In this document: positions 17,973 through 26,104 of the stretch, in pieces
How the letters are laid out: each line of letters starts with the position of its first letter
Position numbering within the stretch: the stretch's first letter is position 1
Assembly: GCF_001407835.1 (NCBI RefSeq)
Contig: NZ_CYUO01000004.1
Span: 542,771 to 606,770 of the forward strand
Length of the DNA: 64,000 nucleotides
DNA from: Lagierella massiliensis
Lineage (GTDB): Bacteria; Bacillota; Clostridia; Tissierellales; Peptoniphilaceae
Direction: 5' to 3'
Made by a program: the position numbers and the translations under genes
The notes under the pieces: generated by a model
Database searches by the model: none
Seen by the model: the letters and a program-made list of their open reading frames with translations, nothing else
What the model was told of the DNA's origin: nothing

Positions 17973-19130
17973 ATGAAGAAAAGAAATATAGCGTTATTAT
18001 CGCTATTACTTGTACTTTCCTTTTGCTTAACTGCATGTAAACCTGCTCCTGAAACAGGATCAACTGGTGCATCAAGTGCAGATGGAGCAGCAGGAAATGA
18101 AGAAGGACTTAACATTGCAATAGTTTCAAGCCCTTCAGGTGTTGATGACGGAAGTTTCAACGAAGATAACTACAATGGAGTTTTAGCTTTTATAGAAAAC
18201 CATCCAAATGCTAAAGTTACTCCTATCAAGGAACCTACTGGGGACCCTGCTGCAGGAGTTAAACAGGTTGCAGATATCGTAGCTGATTACGATGTAATAG
18301 TTTGCTGTGGTTTCCAATTTGCTGGAATCGGCGATATAGCTGAAGAAAACCCAGACACTAAATTTATCTTAGTTGACTCTTATCCAACAGTTGGTGGAGA
18401 AGAAAAAGTTGTAGACAATGTTTACGCTATGCAATTCGCTGAACAAGAATCAGGATTTTTCGCTGGTATCTCTGCAGCTCTTGAAACTAAGACAGGAAAA
18501 GTTGCAGTAGTAAATGGTATTGCATTCCCATCAAATGTAAACTATCAATATGGTTTTGAAGCTGGCGTTAACTATGCAGTTAAGAACATGGGAGCTAAGG
18601 CTGAACTTGTAGAACTTCCATCCTATGCTGGTGAAGATGTTACAGGCAAAAACGTTGGTGGTAACTACGTTGGAAACTTCAATGATGAAGCTAAAGGTAA
18701 AGTTGTTGGAGAAGCTCTTATTAAAGAAGGCGTAGACATAATGTTAGTTGCTGCTGGTGGATCAGGTAATGGTGTATTTACAGCTGCTAAAGAAGCCGAA
18801 AATGTAAAAGTAATAGGCTGTGATGTTGACCAATTTGATGACGGTAAGACAGGTTCAGGAAATGTTATATTAACTTCTGTTCTTAAAGTTATGCATATGA
18901 ACGTTGAAAAACAATTAAATGCTATAGCTGACGGAAGTTTCAAGGGAGAAAATGCACTTCTTCATGCAGATACAGACTCTACAGGATTTGTAAAGGAAGA
19001 AGGAAGACATCAACTATCTGAAGAAACTATAAAGAAGTTAGATGAAGCATATGGCGAAGTTAAAAATGGTAATATAGTACCTCCATCAAACTTCAGTGAA
19101 GAAACTCCTGAACAATTTAAAGGACTATAA
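17973..19130 (+). CDS. BMP-family nucleoside-binding lipoprotein
   Basis: A 385-residue lipoprotein with signal peptide and lipobox LTAC (Cys21), then a low-complexity Gly/Ser/Ala linker. The mature domain matches the basic membrane protein/PnrA family (PF02608): VSSPSGVDDGSFNEDNYNG near the start and GGSGNGVFTAAKE later. PnrA-like proteins are extracytoplasmic receptors for purine nucleosides feeding an ABC importer, encoded by the next three genes. It begins 10 bases after mtnA with GGGG ribosome binding site, and a stable stem-loop directly follows its stop codon. In this operon methylthioadenosine, 5'-deoxyadenosine, adenosine or inosine are candidate ligands. Confidence 0.9.
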   Translation: MKKRNIALLSLLLVLSFCLTACKPAPETGSTGASSADGAAGNEEGLNIAIVSSPSGVDDGSFNEDNYNGVLAFIENHPNAKVTPIKEPTGDPAAGVKQVADIVADYDVIVCCGFQFAGIGDIAEENPDTKFILVDSYPTVGGEEKVVDNVYAMQFAEQESGFFAGISAALETKTGKVAVVNGIAFPSNVNYQYGFEAGVNYAVKNMGAKAELVELPSYAGEDVTGKNVGGNYVGNFNDEAKGKVVGEALIKEGVDIMLVAAGGSGNGVFTAAKEAENVKVIGCDVDQFDDGKTGSGNVILTSVLKVMHMNVEKQLNAIADGSFKGENALLHADTDSTGFVKEEGRHQLSEETIKKLDEAYGEVKNGNIVPPSNFSEETPEQFKGL

Positions 19131-19135
19131 AATTA

Positions 19136-19155
19136 AGGTTACCTTCGGGTAACCT
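19136..19155 (+). promoter_or_regulatory. Intercistronic UUCG stem-loop
   Basis: AGGTTACC-TTCG-GGTAACCT is a perfect 8-bp stem with a UUCG tetraloop, 5 bases after the binding-protein stop and before the ATPase gene. No T-run follows, so it is more likely an mRNA-stabilising or partial-attenuation element that raises receptor levels over the transporter than a full terminator. Confidence 0.7.
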
Positions 19156-19179
19156 CTACATATTAAATAGGAGGGTACA

Positions 19180-20709
19180 ATGGCGGAGTATATTGTAGAG
19201 ATGCAAAATATTACCAAAAGATTTCCAGGTGTTGTAGCAAATGACGATGTTACGATAAAAGTAAAAAAAGGCGAGATATTTGCACTGCTTGGAGAAAATG
19301 GTGCGGGCAAATCCACACTAATGAGTATGCTTTTTGGAATGTATGAGCCTGATGAAGGTCGTATTTTAATAGATGGCAAAGAGGTTAGAATTACATCACC
19401 AAATGTCGCTACAGATTTAAGCATAGGGATGGTGCATCAACATTTTAAATTGGTGCCAAACTACACTGTGGCAGAAAATATTATTATGGGAATTGAACCA
19501 CAAAAGAAATTTTTGGGTCTATTTCCCTACGTTAATATGAAAGAAGCAAATAAAAAGGTTGAAGAGTTTTCAACCAGATATGGACTTGAAGTAAATCCAA
19601 AGTCTGTAATAGAAGATTTAAATGTGTCTATTCAGCAGAGAGTAGAAATTTTAAAAATGCTTTACAGAGAGTCAGAAATTTTAATATTTGATGAACCAAC
19701 TGCTGTTTTAACTCCTCAGGAAATTGATTTTCTTCTTGAAATTATTTTGAATTTAAAAGAAGCGGGCAAGACCATACTTCTTATTACACATAAATTGGAC
19801 GAAATAAAAAAAGTTGCAGATAGATGTGCAATTCTTCGTAGGGGAAAACTTGTCGATGTAGTGGAAACCAAAGATGTTTCTAAAAAAGAACTATCATCTA
19901 TGATGGTTGGTAAGGACATCGAGCTTACCCTTGATAAAGAGAAGGCAAATTTTGGAAAAAATGTTCTTGAAGTTAAAAACCTAAATGTTATCAACAAAGA
20001 CAAGATTAAAGTTGTAAAGGATGTCAGCTTCAACATCAGAGAAGGAGAAATAATGGCGATAGCTGGCGTGTCAGGTAATGGACAGGTGGAACTGGCAGAT
20101 GCAATTGCTGGAATGATGAAGGTGGAGTCTGGTTCAATAAACTTTTTGGGAAAGGACATAACCGACTGGTCAATTCGTGACAGAAATGATGCAGGGATTT
20201 CATATATTCCAGAGGACAGACATTCAGTAGGTCTTATAATGGACTTTAATCTGGAGGAAAATATATCTTCTAAAAACTATTATAAGGAAGGCTTTTCAAA
20301 GTCTGGAGTATTAAACTTCTCAAAGATAAAATCTTATGGAGATGAAATAATAGACAAATACGATATTAGATCAGGACAGAGAGGAGACACAATCGTTCGT
20401 TCCATGAGTGGTGGTAACCAACAAAAGGCGATAATTGGCCGTGAAATTGAACAGGACTCTCCACTTCAAATCTATGTACAGCCGACAAGGGGACTTGACA
20501 TAGGTGCTGTGACAAATATTCACAGATATATTTTAGAAGAGAGAAAGAAGGGAAAGGCAATACTTTTAATTTCCCTTGAACTTGAAGAGGTAATGAACCT
20601 TGCAGATACCATTGGGGTAATCTACAATGGTGAAATCTTAAAAATTGAAGAGGCGTCTAAGCTTACGAGCACAGAAGTTGGAGCTGCTATGATGGGGGTG
20701 AGGGAATGA
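19180..20709 (+). CDS. Nucleoside ABC importer ATPase (two nucleotide-binding domains)
   Basis: A 509-residue cytoplasmic ATPase with two fused ABC domains, as in the NupA/sugar-type importers that pair with BMP receptors. Domain 1 has Walker A GENGAGKST near residue 40 and Walker B LIFDEPTAVL. Domain 2 begins around residue 260, has a degenerate P-loop GVSGNGQVE, and a strong signature MSGGNQQK, followed by QPTRGLDIG where the Walker B Asp-Glu is replaced. So, as usual for this family, hydrolysis should depend mainly on one site. AGGAGGG ribosome binding site. Its end overlaps the first permease gene by 4 bases (ATGA). Confidence 0.93.
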   Translation: MAEYIVEMQNITKRFPGVVANDDVTIKVKKGEIFALLGENGAGKSTLMSMLFGMYEPDEGRILIDGKEVRITSPNVATDLSIGMVHQHFKLVPNYTVAENIIMGIEPQKKFLGLFPYVNMKEANKKVEEFSTRYGLEVNPKSVIEDLNVSIQQRVEILKMLYRESEILIFDEPTAVLTPQEIDFLLEIILNLKEAGKTILLITHKLDEIKKVADRCAILRRGKLVDVVETKDVSKKELSSMMVGKDIELTLDKEKANFGKNVLEVKNLNVINKDKIKVVKDVSFNIREGEIMAIAGVSGNGQVELADAIAGMMKVESGSINFLGKDITDWSIRDRNDAGISYIPEDRHSVGLIMDFNLEENISSKNYYKEGFSKSGVLNFSKIKSYGDEIIDKYDIRSGQRGDTIVRSMSGGNQQKAIIGREIEQDSPLQIYVQPTRGLDIGAVTNIHRYILEERKKGKAILLISLELEEVMNLADTIGVIYNGEILKIEEASKLTSTEVGAAMMGVRE

Positions 20710-21836
20710 AAAATAAAACAGAAAAGAATTTCATGAAGAGACAAAATATTTTAATCCCAATACTTTCCATAGCACTGTCACTTGTGGTTGCAGCAATAAT
20801 TTTACTAATACTTGGTAAGAATCCTCTTTCTGCATTTTATAATCTACTACAAGGTGTGGGACTTGCACCAAAGGCAAGATACGCCGGTGGAAAGTCCATG
20901 GTAACAGACTTTGCAGACTTCTTAAACGCTCTTACTCCAATGATATTTGCATCCCTTGCGGTAATGGTTGCGTTAAAGGGTGGTCTTTTCAACATTGGTG
21001 TTTCTGGACAGATGCTTGTGGCAGGATTTATAACAACTGTGTTAATAGGATACTCAGATTTAAATGCAGTAATTGCAAAGCCACTTGTTATAATACTTGG
21101 ATTCATAGTTGGAGCAATTGTCGGTGGACTAATTGGATTTTTAAAATACAAATTCAATATAAACGAAGTTGTTTCATCCATAATGCTAAACTACATTGCC
21201 CAATATATAATTGCATTTTTTATTAATACGAAATACGTTGACCCTGTTAGTAGACAGTCTAAAAATATTTCTCAAAGCGCAAGGCTTACACTAATGAATA
21301 TGCGCATCGGTGGATTTAAAATAAATATTCCACTGGCAATAATTTTAGCGATTATAACAGTAATTGTAATTAAATTCATAATGGATAAGACCGTTATGGG
21401 ATTTGAAATAAAATCCGTTGGAGCAGGTAAAGAGGCTTCAAGGTACATGGGAATTAACGTTGGTAAAAAGACTTTACAGACCATGTTTATCTCCGGTGGT
21501 CTTGCGGGAATTGCCGGGGTAACCTACTTCCTTGGATACTACGGTTCAATAAGACCAAATGTACTTCCAGCTGTGGGATTTGACGCCATTGCAGTTTGTC
21601 TACTTGGTAACTCAAACCCTGTGGGAATTGTGTTTGCATCATTCATCATCAACTTGATTAGTGAAGGTGGAAACTACATGAGTTCGCAAGCGGGAGTGGA
21701 CAGAGAAATATCCGCAGTTATAACAGGACTGATATTACTATTCAGTGCCTGTGGAGCATATTTTAAATATAAACTTAACAATAGAGAAAAAGCAGTAATT
21801 AAAGAAAGTGCAAACAAGGAGGAAGAAAATGCTTAA
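20706..21836 (+). CDS. Nucleoside ABC importer permease 1
   Basis: A 376-residue integral membrane protein with about eight to ten hydrophobic helices and the conserved NIGVSGQML segment seen in branched-chain/ribose-type permeases (PF02653). The GAGKEASRYMGINV loop is the usual contact with the ATPase. Short Lys/Asn-rich cytoplasmic tails lie at both ends. The start overlaps the ATPase stop (ATGA) and its 3' end overlaps the second permease by 8 bases. Together with the second permease it forms the membrane channel for the BMP-type purine nucleoside importer. Confidence 0.92.
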   Translation: MKNKTEKNFMKRQNILIPILSIALSLVVAAIILLILGKNPLSAFYNLLQGVGLAPKARYAGGKSMVTDFADFLNALTPMIFASLAVMVALKGGLFNIGVSGQMLVAGFITTVLIGYSDLNAVIAKPLVIILGFIVGAIVGGLIGFLKYKFNINEVVSSIMLNYIAQYIIAFFINTKYVDPVSRQSKNISQSARLTLMNMRIGGFKINIPLAIILAIITVIVIKFIMDKTVMGFEIKSVGAGKEASRYMGINVGKKTLQTMFISGGLAGIAGVTYFLGYYGSIRPNVLPAVGFDAIAVCLLGNSNPVGIVFASFIINLISEGGNYMSSQAGVDREISAVITGLILLFSACGAYFKYKLNNREKAVIKESANKEEENA

Positions 21837-22791
21837 TACGATAATAATTGACGGAATGTCCTTTGCACTTCCACTTTTAATAATGGCAATTGGAGGAATC
21901 TATTCTGAAAAGTCAGGGATTACAAACTTGGCACTGGAAGGTCTACAAGGCTTTGGAGCATTTGGAGGAGCACTGTTTGCAGTTATGGCAGTGAGCTTTT
22001 GGGGAATGGAAGGAAAGTCTGTGTACTATCTATCCCTACTTTTGGCAATGATTGTTGGGATGATTTACTCAATGCTTCACGCCCTACTATGTATAAAGTT
22101 TAAAGCAGATCAAGTTATTTCTGGTGTGGTTATAAATATTCTTGCACTGGCACTTACAACATTCTTGACAAAGCAAATAAATAAAGTTGTTTTCAACAAC
22201 CCTTCAGATAAATTTGTGCTGGATGTATCAGATAGAATCACAATTCCATATCTATCACAGATACCAATAATCGGTGGATTTTTCTCAAAGATATATCCAT
22301 TTGAAATTATCATCATAGTGATTGCCTTCATTGCATGGTATATACTTTACAAGACAAAGTATGGTCTACATCTAAGAGCCTGTGGAGAAAACCCTAACTC
22401 TGCAGATGCTGCGGGAATTGACGTGGCAAAGACAAGATTTATTGCAGTAATGTTCTCAGGAGCCCTTTCAGGACTTGCGGGAATAAGTTTTGCATATTCA
22501 ATTTCCACAAACTTTTCATCGGCACTTTTTGTTGGATATGGATACTTGTCAATAGCAGCTTTAATATTTGGAAACTGGACTATTATACCTACACTTGGCG
22601 CATGTTTATTATTTGGATTTGCAAAATCTGCAGGATTCCAATTTATACAATTATTAAAACTTCCAAGCAGTTACTCTAACTTGATTATGGTTCTACCATA
22701 TCTATTGACATTACTTTTACTTGTATTCTTCAGTAAGAGCAATAGAGCACCGAGAGCACTTGGAGAAATATACGACAAAGGAAAGAGATAA
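21829..22791 (+). CDS. Nucleoside ABC importer permease 2
   Basis: A 320-residue integral membrane protein (PF02653). Near its N-terminus is GGIYSEKSGITNLALEG, the counterpart of the first permease's NIGVSGQ segment, and ACGENPNSADAAGIDVAK is the ATPase-contact loop. The ATG at 21829 is preferred over an upstream in-frame GTG at 21808, because AAGGAGG at 21816-21822 sits at proper spacing before it. It overlaps permease 1 by 8 bases and joins the deaminase gene by a TAATG overlap. It is the second half of the heterodimeric transmembrane channel. Confidence 0.92.
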   Translation: MLNTIIIDGMSFALPLLIMAIGGIYSEKSGITNLALEGLQGFGAFGGALFAVMAVSFWGMEGKSVYYLSLLLAMIVGMIYSMLHALLCIKFKADQVISGVVINILALALTTFLTKQINKVVFNNPSDKFVLDVSDRITIPYLSQIPIIGGFFSKIYPFEIIIIVIAFIAWYILYKTKYGLHLRACGENPNSADAAGIDVAKTRFIAVMFSGALSGLAGISFAYSISTNFSSALFVGYGYLSIAALIFGNWTIIPTLGACLLFGFAKSAGFQFIQLLKLPSSYSNLIMVLPYLLTLLLLVFFSKSNRAPRALGEIYDKGKR

Positions 22792-24065
22792 TGAATATAA
22801 GATTTTACAATGGAAGAATTTTAACCATGGCAAATGGTTATGAAGTAGAAGAAAAAGAAGTATGGGTACAGGATAATAAAATAAGTTATGTTGGAGACAG
22901 CAAAGACAGCGACATAAAATGGGATGAAGAGATTGACCTAAAGGGAAATCTTCTTATGCCAGGATTTAAAAATGCCCACACCCACTCTGCAATGACTTTT
23001 TTAAGATCCAATGCAGATGACTATCCACTACAGACTTGGCTTACTGAACATATTTTTCCAAGAGAAGCACAGCTTCAAGGTGACGATGTTTACTGGCTTT
23101 CAATTCTTGCAATAATGGAGTATTTAAGTTCAGGTATAACTGCAAACTTTGACATGTACTTCCCAGAAGACATGATAGTGAAGGCGTCAGTTGATACTGG
23201 ATTTAGAACTGTACTATGTGGAGCGTTAAATAACTTCGTATCTTCAATTGAGAACATGGAAAAGTCCTATATCGAATACAACGACAAAAAATATAATGGA
23301 TTAATTTCATATAAATTAGGATTTCACGCAGAGTATACCTGTTCAAAAGAGTTATTAGAGGAAATTGGAAAACTTGCTGAAAAATATAAAGCTCCAGTTT
23401 GGACTCACAACTCTGAAACAAAAAAGGAAGTTGAAGACTGTATCGAAAGATATGGAGTTACACCTACAAAACTCTTCGACGAACTGGGAATATATAACTA
23501 TGGTGGTGGCGGATACCACTGTGTTTATTTAAATGATGAAGACATGGATATATTTAAAGACAAGGGACTATATGTAATCACAAACCCTTCTTCAAATATA
23601 AAACTTGCTTCGGGAATCGCGCCGATAGAAAAATTTGAGGAAAGAGAAATTCCTGTTGGAATAGGTACAGATGGTCCTGCAAGTAATAACGCACTTGATA
23701 TGTTTAGAGAGATGTTTTTAGTGTCTGGTTTAACAAAGGTAAATAACTTTGACGCCTCACTAATAGATGGAAATGATGTTATAAAAATGGCTACAGTTAA
23801 CTCAGCCCATGCCATGGGCCTTGTTGACTGCGATGTAATTGCAGAAGGTAAGAAAGCGGACCTAATTGTAATTGACCTTGACAGACCAAACATGAGACCT
23901 ATCAATAACATTACAAAAAATATCGTGTACAGTGGAAGCAAAGAAAATATTAAGCTAACCATGGTTGACGGAAAGATTTTATATAGGAACGGAAAGTTCA
24001 ATATAGGATTTAGCGAAGAAGAAATATATAATAAGGCTCAGGAGATTGCCGAAAGAATAAAATAA
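22791..24065 (+). CDS. mtaD: 5-methylthioadenosine/S-adenosylhomocysteine deaminase
   Basis: A 424-residue amidohydrolase. Metal ligands are seen in NAHTHSA (His63, His65), a mid-protein LGFHAEYT, and GIGTDGPASNN. This matches the MtaD/SAH deaminase group (EC 3.5.4.28/31), which convert methylthioadenosine, S-adenosylhomocysteine, 5'-deoxyadenosine or adenosine to the inosine form. It closes the operon. Its product would suit the 6-oxopurine phosphorylase encoded first, whose sugar phosphate product would suit MtnA. The chain MtaD, PNP, MtnA thus replaces a one-step MTA phosphorylase or nucleosidase (inference). Other amidohydrolases such as guanine deaminase are less likely given the sequence and context. 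Confidence 0.88.
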   Translation: MNIRFYNGRILTMANGYEVEEKEVWVQDNKISYVGDSKDSDIKWDEEIDLKGNLLMPGFKNAHTHSAMTFLRSNADDYPLQTWLTEHIFPREAQLQGDDVYWLSILAIMEYLSSGITANFDMYFPEDMIVKASVDTGFRTVLCGALNNFVSSIENMEKSYIEYNDKKYNGLISYKLGFHAEYTCSKELLEEIGKLAEKYKAPVWTHNSETKKEVEDCIERYGVTPTKLFDELGIYNYGGGGYHCVYLNDEDMDIFKDKGLYVITNPSSNIKLASGIAPIEKFEEREIPVGIGTDGPASNNALDMFREMFLVSGLTKVNNFDASLIDGNDVIKMATVNSAHAMGLVDCDVIAEGKKADLIVIDLDRPNMRPINNITKNIVYSGSKENIKLTMVDGKILYRNGKFNIGFSEEEIYNKAQEIAERIK

Positions 24066-24122
24066 ATTAAAAAAGATTAACAAATTAAAAAAATGTAACA
24101 ATTTAATAAAAAATACTAAAAA

Positions 24123-24160
24123 ATACCCAGGAAAATGTTTTAAAATATTTTCTTGGGTAT
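24123..24160 (-). terminator. Inverted repeat, terminator-like in the minus direction
   Basis: ATACCCAGGAAAAT pairs with ATTTTCTTGGGTAT (one G-T pair). The T-rich tail lies only on the minus-strand side (TATTTTTTAG after the stem), so it would stop leftward transcripts. On the plus strand it ends the salvage operon without a U-tail. No leftward gene is recognised here. Confidence 0.55.
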
Positions 24161-24175
24161 AAATATAATAACAAG

Positions 24176-24602
24176 GAAGACAGCATAGACGAAATTGATG
24201 GTAGAGTTCAATAATATAAATGAGGTCACTTGTTAAAGAAATTCTTTTCGAGTCTGATAAAAAATTAAAATAGTTGATTAAAAGACTTTAGAAGGCAAAG
24301 AGAACTAAATACCATGTATATTAAAAGATTAATATGTGTGGAAAGTATGGTTTATTAAAACTAAATATGGACAATTGAATATAAGAAAATGATATTCTAA
24401 AAAGAATAATTGGGGATATTAAAGATATCTTATCGAAGATAACATGAGTAAAGTTATCTGAGAGCTAACAAAAAGAAAAAATAACCATTATTAGATGAAA
24501 GGATTTGATAATAGGTGATAGAACCAAAAAGTTCATTCAGACTCGAAAAAGAATTCATTTAAAAGGATAAGTTCAAAAAAGTAAAAGAACTTATCCTTTT
24601 TT
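24176..24602 (+). ncRNA. Candidate large structured non-coding RNA (~425 nt), family unknown
   Basis: The segment has no usable open frame but is full of hairpins. A long-range stem pairs 24240-24256 (AATTCTTTTCGAGTCTG) with 24538-24555 (CAGACTCGAAAAAGAATT), 17 bp with one bulged A. Inside are CATGTATATT/AATATGTGTG, TATTCT-AAAA-AGAATA, GGATAT-TAAAG-ATATCT, AGATAAC/GTTATCT, TTATTAGAT/ATTTGATAA and GAAC-CAAAAA-GTTC. A TATAAT at 24164-24169 lies just upstream and a strong terminator closes the 3' end. A-rich loops favour the plus strand. It lacks the conserved cores of RNase P RNA, tmRNA and SRP RNA as far as I can see by eye. Function unknown; it sits between the salvage operon and the defence region. 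Confidence 0.6.
24561..24602 (+). terminator. Strong terminator at the 3' end of the RNA candidate
   Basis: AAAAGGATAAGTTC (24561-24574) pairs perfectly with GAACTTATCCTTTT (24587-24600), followed by more T. It follows no protein gene, which supports an independent transcript upstream. Confidence 0.9.
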
Positions 24603-24696
24603 ATGTATAGATTCTTTATAGATGTCTTTTGTAGAATAGTCAAGACTTAAAACAATAAAAAGGTATAATTAAGGAAAAGTAATCAAGGAGATAAAT

Positions 24697-25125
24697 ATGG
24701 ATAGAAAAAAAGAACTTCAAGAAGCAAGAGATGCTGCCGACATTGTTATAGAAAAAATAGACAGAGCAATGGACTCTTTAGACAGTGCAGAATTTTGGGG
24801 AATGTGGGACATCTTTGGAGGAGATTTTTTCTCAAGCTTGAAAAAGAGAAATAAAATAGAAGAAGCTAATGAATATATAAATGACATCACAGATTCAGTA
24901 AAAGTATTGGATAAAGAACTAAAAGATGTGGACATGGTCCTACCAGAAGAAATCAGCAATACCATGAGCGATAGAACCTTCGACATTTGGCTTGACAATA
25001 TCTTTACCGACCTGAGAGTCCAGGATGAAATAAAAGAAGCAATGAGCGAGCTAAGAGAATTTAGAAATGGAATAGAGGATTTGGTAATAAGACTGGATAA
25101 CGAGATTGAAGAGCTGGAGAAGTAA
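24697..25125 (+). CDS. Hypothetical coiled-coil protein
   Basis: A 142-residue, strongly acidic, predicted all-helical soluble protein without signal peptide or cysteine. A central WGMWDIFGGDFFSSLKKRNK segment separates two long helices; the second half has heptad-like spacing (LRVQDEIKEAMSELREFRN). I recognise no named family with confidence; similar small proteins occur in other Firmicutes as uncharacterised genes. It has its own AAGGAG ribosome binding site (24685-24690) and a TATAAT at 24664-24669. It stands alone between the RNA candidate and the BREX operon, in the same direction as both. Confidence 0.75.
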   Translation: MDRKKELQEARDAADIVIEKIDRAMDSLDSAEFWGMWDIFGGDFFSSLKKRNKIEEANEYINDITDSVKVLDKELKDVDMVLPEEISNTMSDRTFDIWLDNIFTDLRVQDEIKEAMSELREFRNGIEDLVIRLDNEIEELEK

Positions 25126-25463
25126 GAAGAGAGAGAAGAGAGATAGAATTTAGCGTTTAGAGAAGACTGTTATTATTGCAACAAAACTTGCCAGTTGAAA
25201 TCTTTAAATCGTGAGTTATTGGGAAAAATAAAAAAAAGTTGTTGAAAGGTCTTAATAATTGTACTGAGTTCATCAATTTTTTCTATTTAAGTATTTTAAT
25301 ATGTCCCTGTAGTTAATAAGCACCAGAAGTATGATAAAATAGAATTGTATCAAATTTTTTATGACGCTTCGATTGATTTATAAATTAATACATTACAATA
25401 TTTAATAATCAGATATATATTTACTAACAATTGGAAAAGTAAAATTTGTTAGGGAGGATTTAG
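25126..25463 (+). promoter_or_regulatory. Leader region of the BREX operon with hairpin at the ribosome binding site
   Basis: This 338-base AT-rich gap has no gene. A weak -10 (TATGATAAAAT, 25330-25340) may start the BREX transcript, giving a ~115-base leader. In it CTAACAA (25424-25430) pairs with TTGTTAG (25446-25452), a perfect 7-bp stem ending exactly where AGGGAGG (25451-25457) begins, 6 bases before the brxA ATG. It could influence translation of brxA. Confidence 0.45.
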
Positions 25464-26093
25464 ATGGATCAAAATACAAAGACAGCTTTAAGGGCGGCAA
25501 GTCCATATAGTGCAGTTATAACAAGAGAACATTTTTTATTTTACGAGGTTCGGACTACTGCAGAGTTACTTAATGAAGGATTGAGTTCTGAAGAAGTGGT
25601 AGAACGTATCGTTTCAGAAAACTTATTTCAATATCCAACAGAAAAGTCTTTACGAAGAATGGCTAATGCTTGTTTAAAAAGACTTAGTTCTCTGGAAGAT
25701 GATTCTTTGATAGAAGCAATTGCAACTGAACCATCTAATGTGGCAAAACAAATTTGTTTGTATGCAATGATGAAACAGTATCGACTAATTTGGGATTTTA
25801 TGATTACTGTTATTGGTGAAAAGTATAGGTCCTCTGACGATACATATGGAAAGATAGATTTGAATAGCTTTTTTCTACGTTTACAAGAACAAGATGATGG
25901 AGTAGCAACTTGGAGTGATTCAACAATTGTAAAATTAAAGCAGGTTATCACAAAAACCCTTGTAGAAAATGAATATTTAGATAATAATAGAGCAACAAAA
26001 TTAAATCCTGTAACAATTAATTCGTTATTAGAAAATTCAATTAGAGAAAATGGAGACGATGTTGCTCTTGTTGCCTTTAATTGCTTTTCATAA
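25464..26093 (+). CDS. brxA: BREX type 1 protein BrxA (DUF1819)
   Basis: A 209-residue protein of usual BrxA length, with the family's pattern of an N-terminal RAASPYSAVITREHFLF segment, a Tyr/Leu-rich middle (KQICLYAMMKQYRLIWDFM) and a helical C-terminus. BrxA is a small winged-helix-like DNA-binding component of BREX phage defence. It is the first gene of a five-gene operon in the standard type 1 order. GGGAGG precedes the ATG and a hairpin abuts it. Identification rests on sequence plus gene order; the role in defence is known for the family, not shown here. Confidence 0.9.
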   Translation: MDQNTKTALRAASPYSAVITREHFLFYEVRTTAELLNEGLSSEEVVERIVSENLFQYPTEKSLRRMANACLKRLSSLEDDSLIEAIATEPSNVAKQICLYAMMKQYRLIWDFMITVIGEKYRSSDDTYGKIDLNSFFLRLQEQDDGVATWSDSTIVKLKQVITKTLVENEYLDNNRATKLNPVTINSLLENSIRENGDDVALVAFNCFS

Positions 26094-26104
26094 GGAGGAC
26101 ATAA

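Noticed and set aside
24240-24256. tRNA-like T-arm (TTCGAGTC) suggesting tmRNA
   Set aside because: The flanking bases do not form a T-stem; the segment instead pairs with 24538-24555, and no acceptor stem or tag reading frame is seen.
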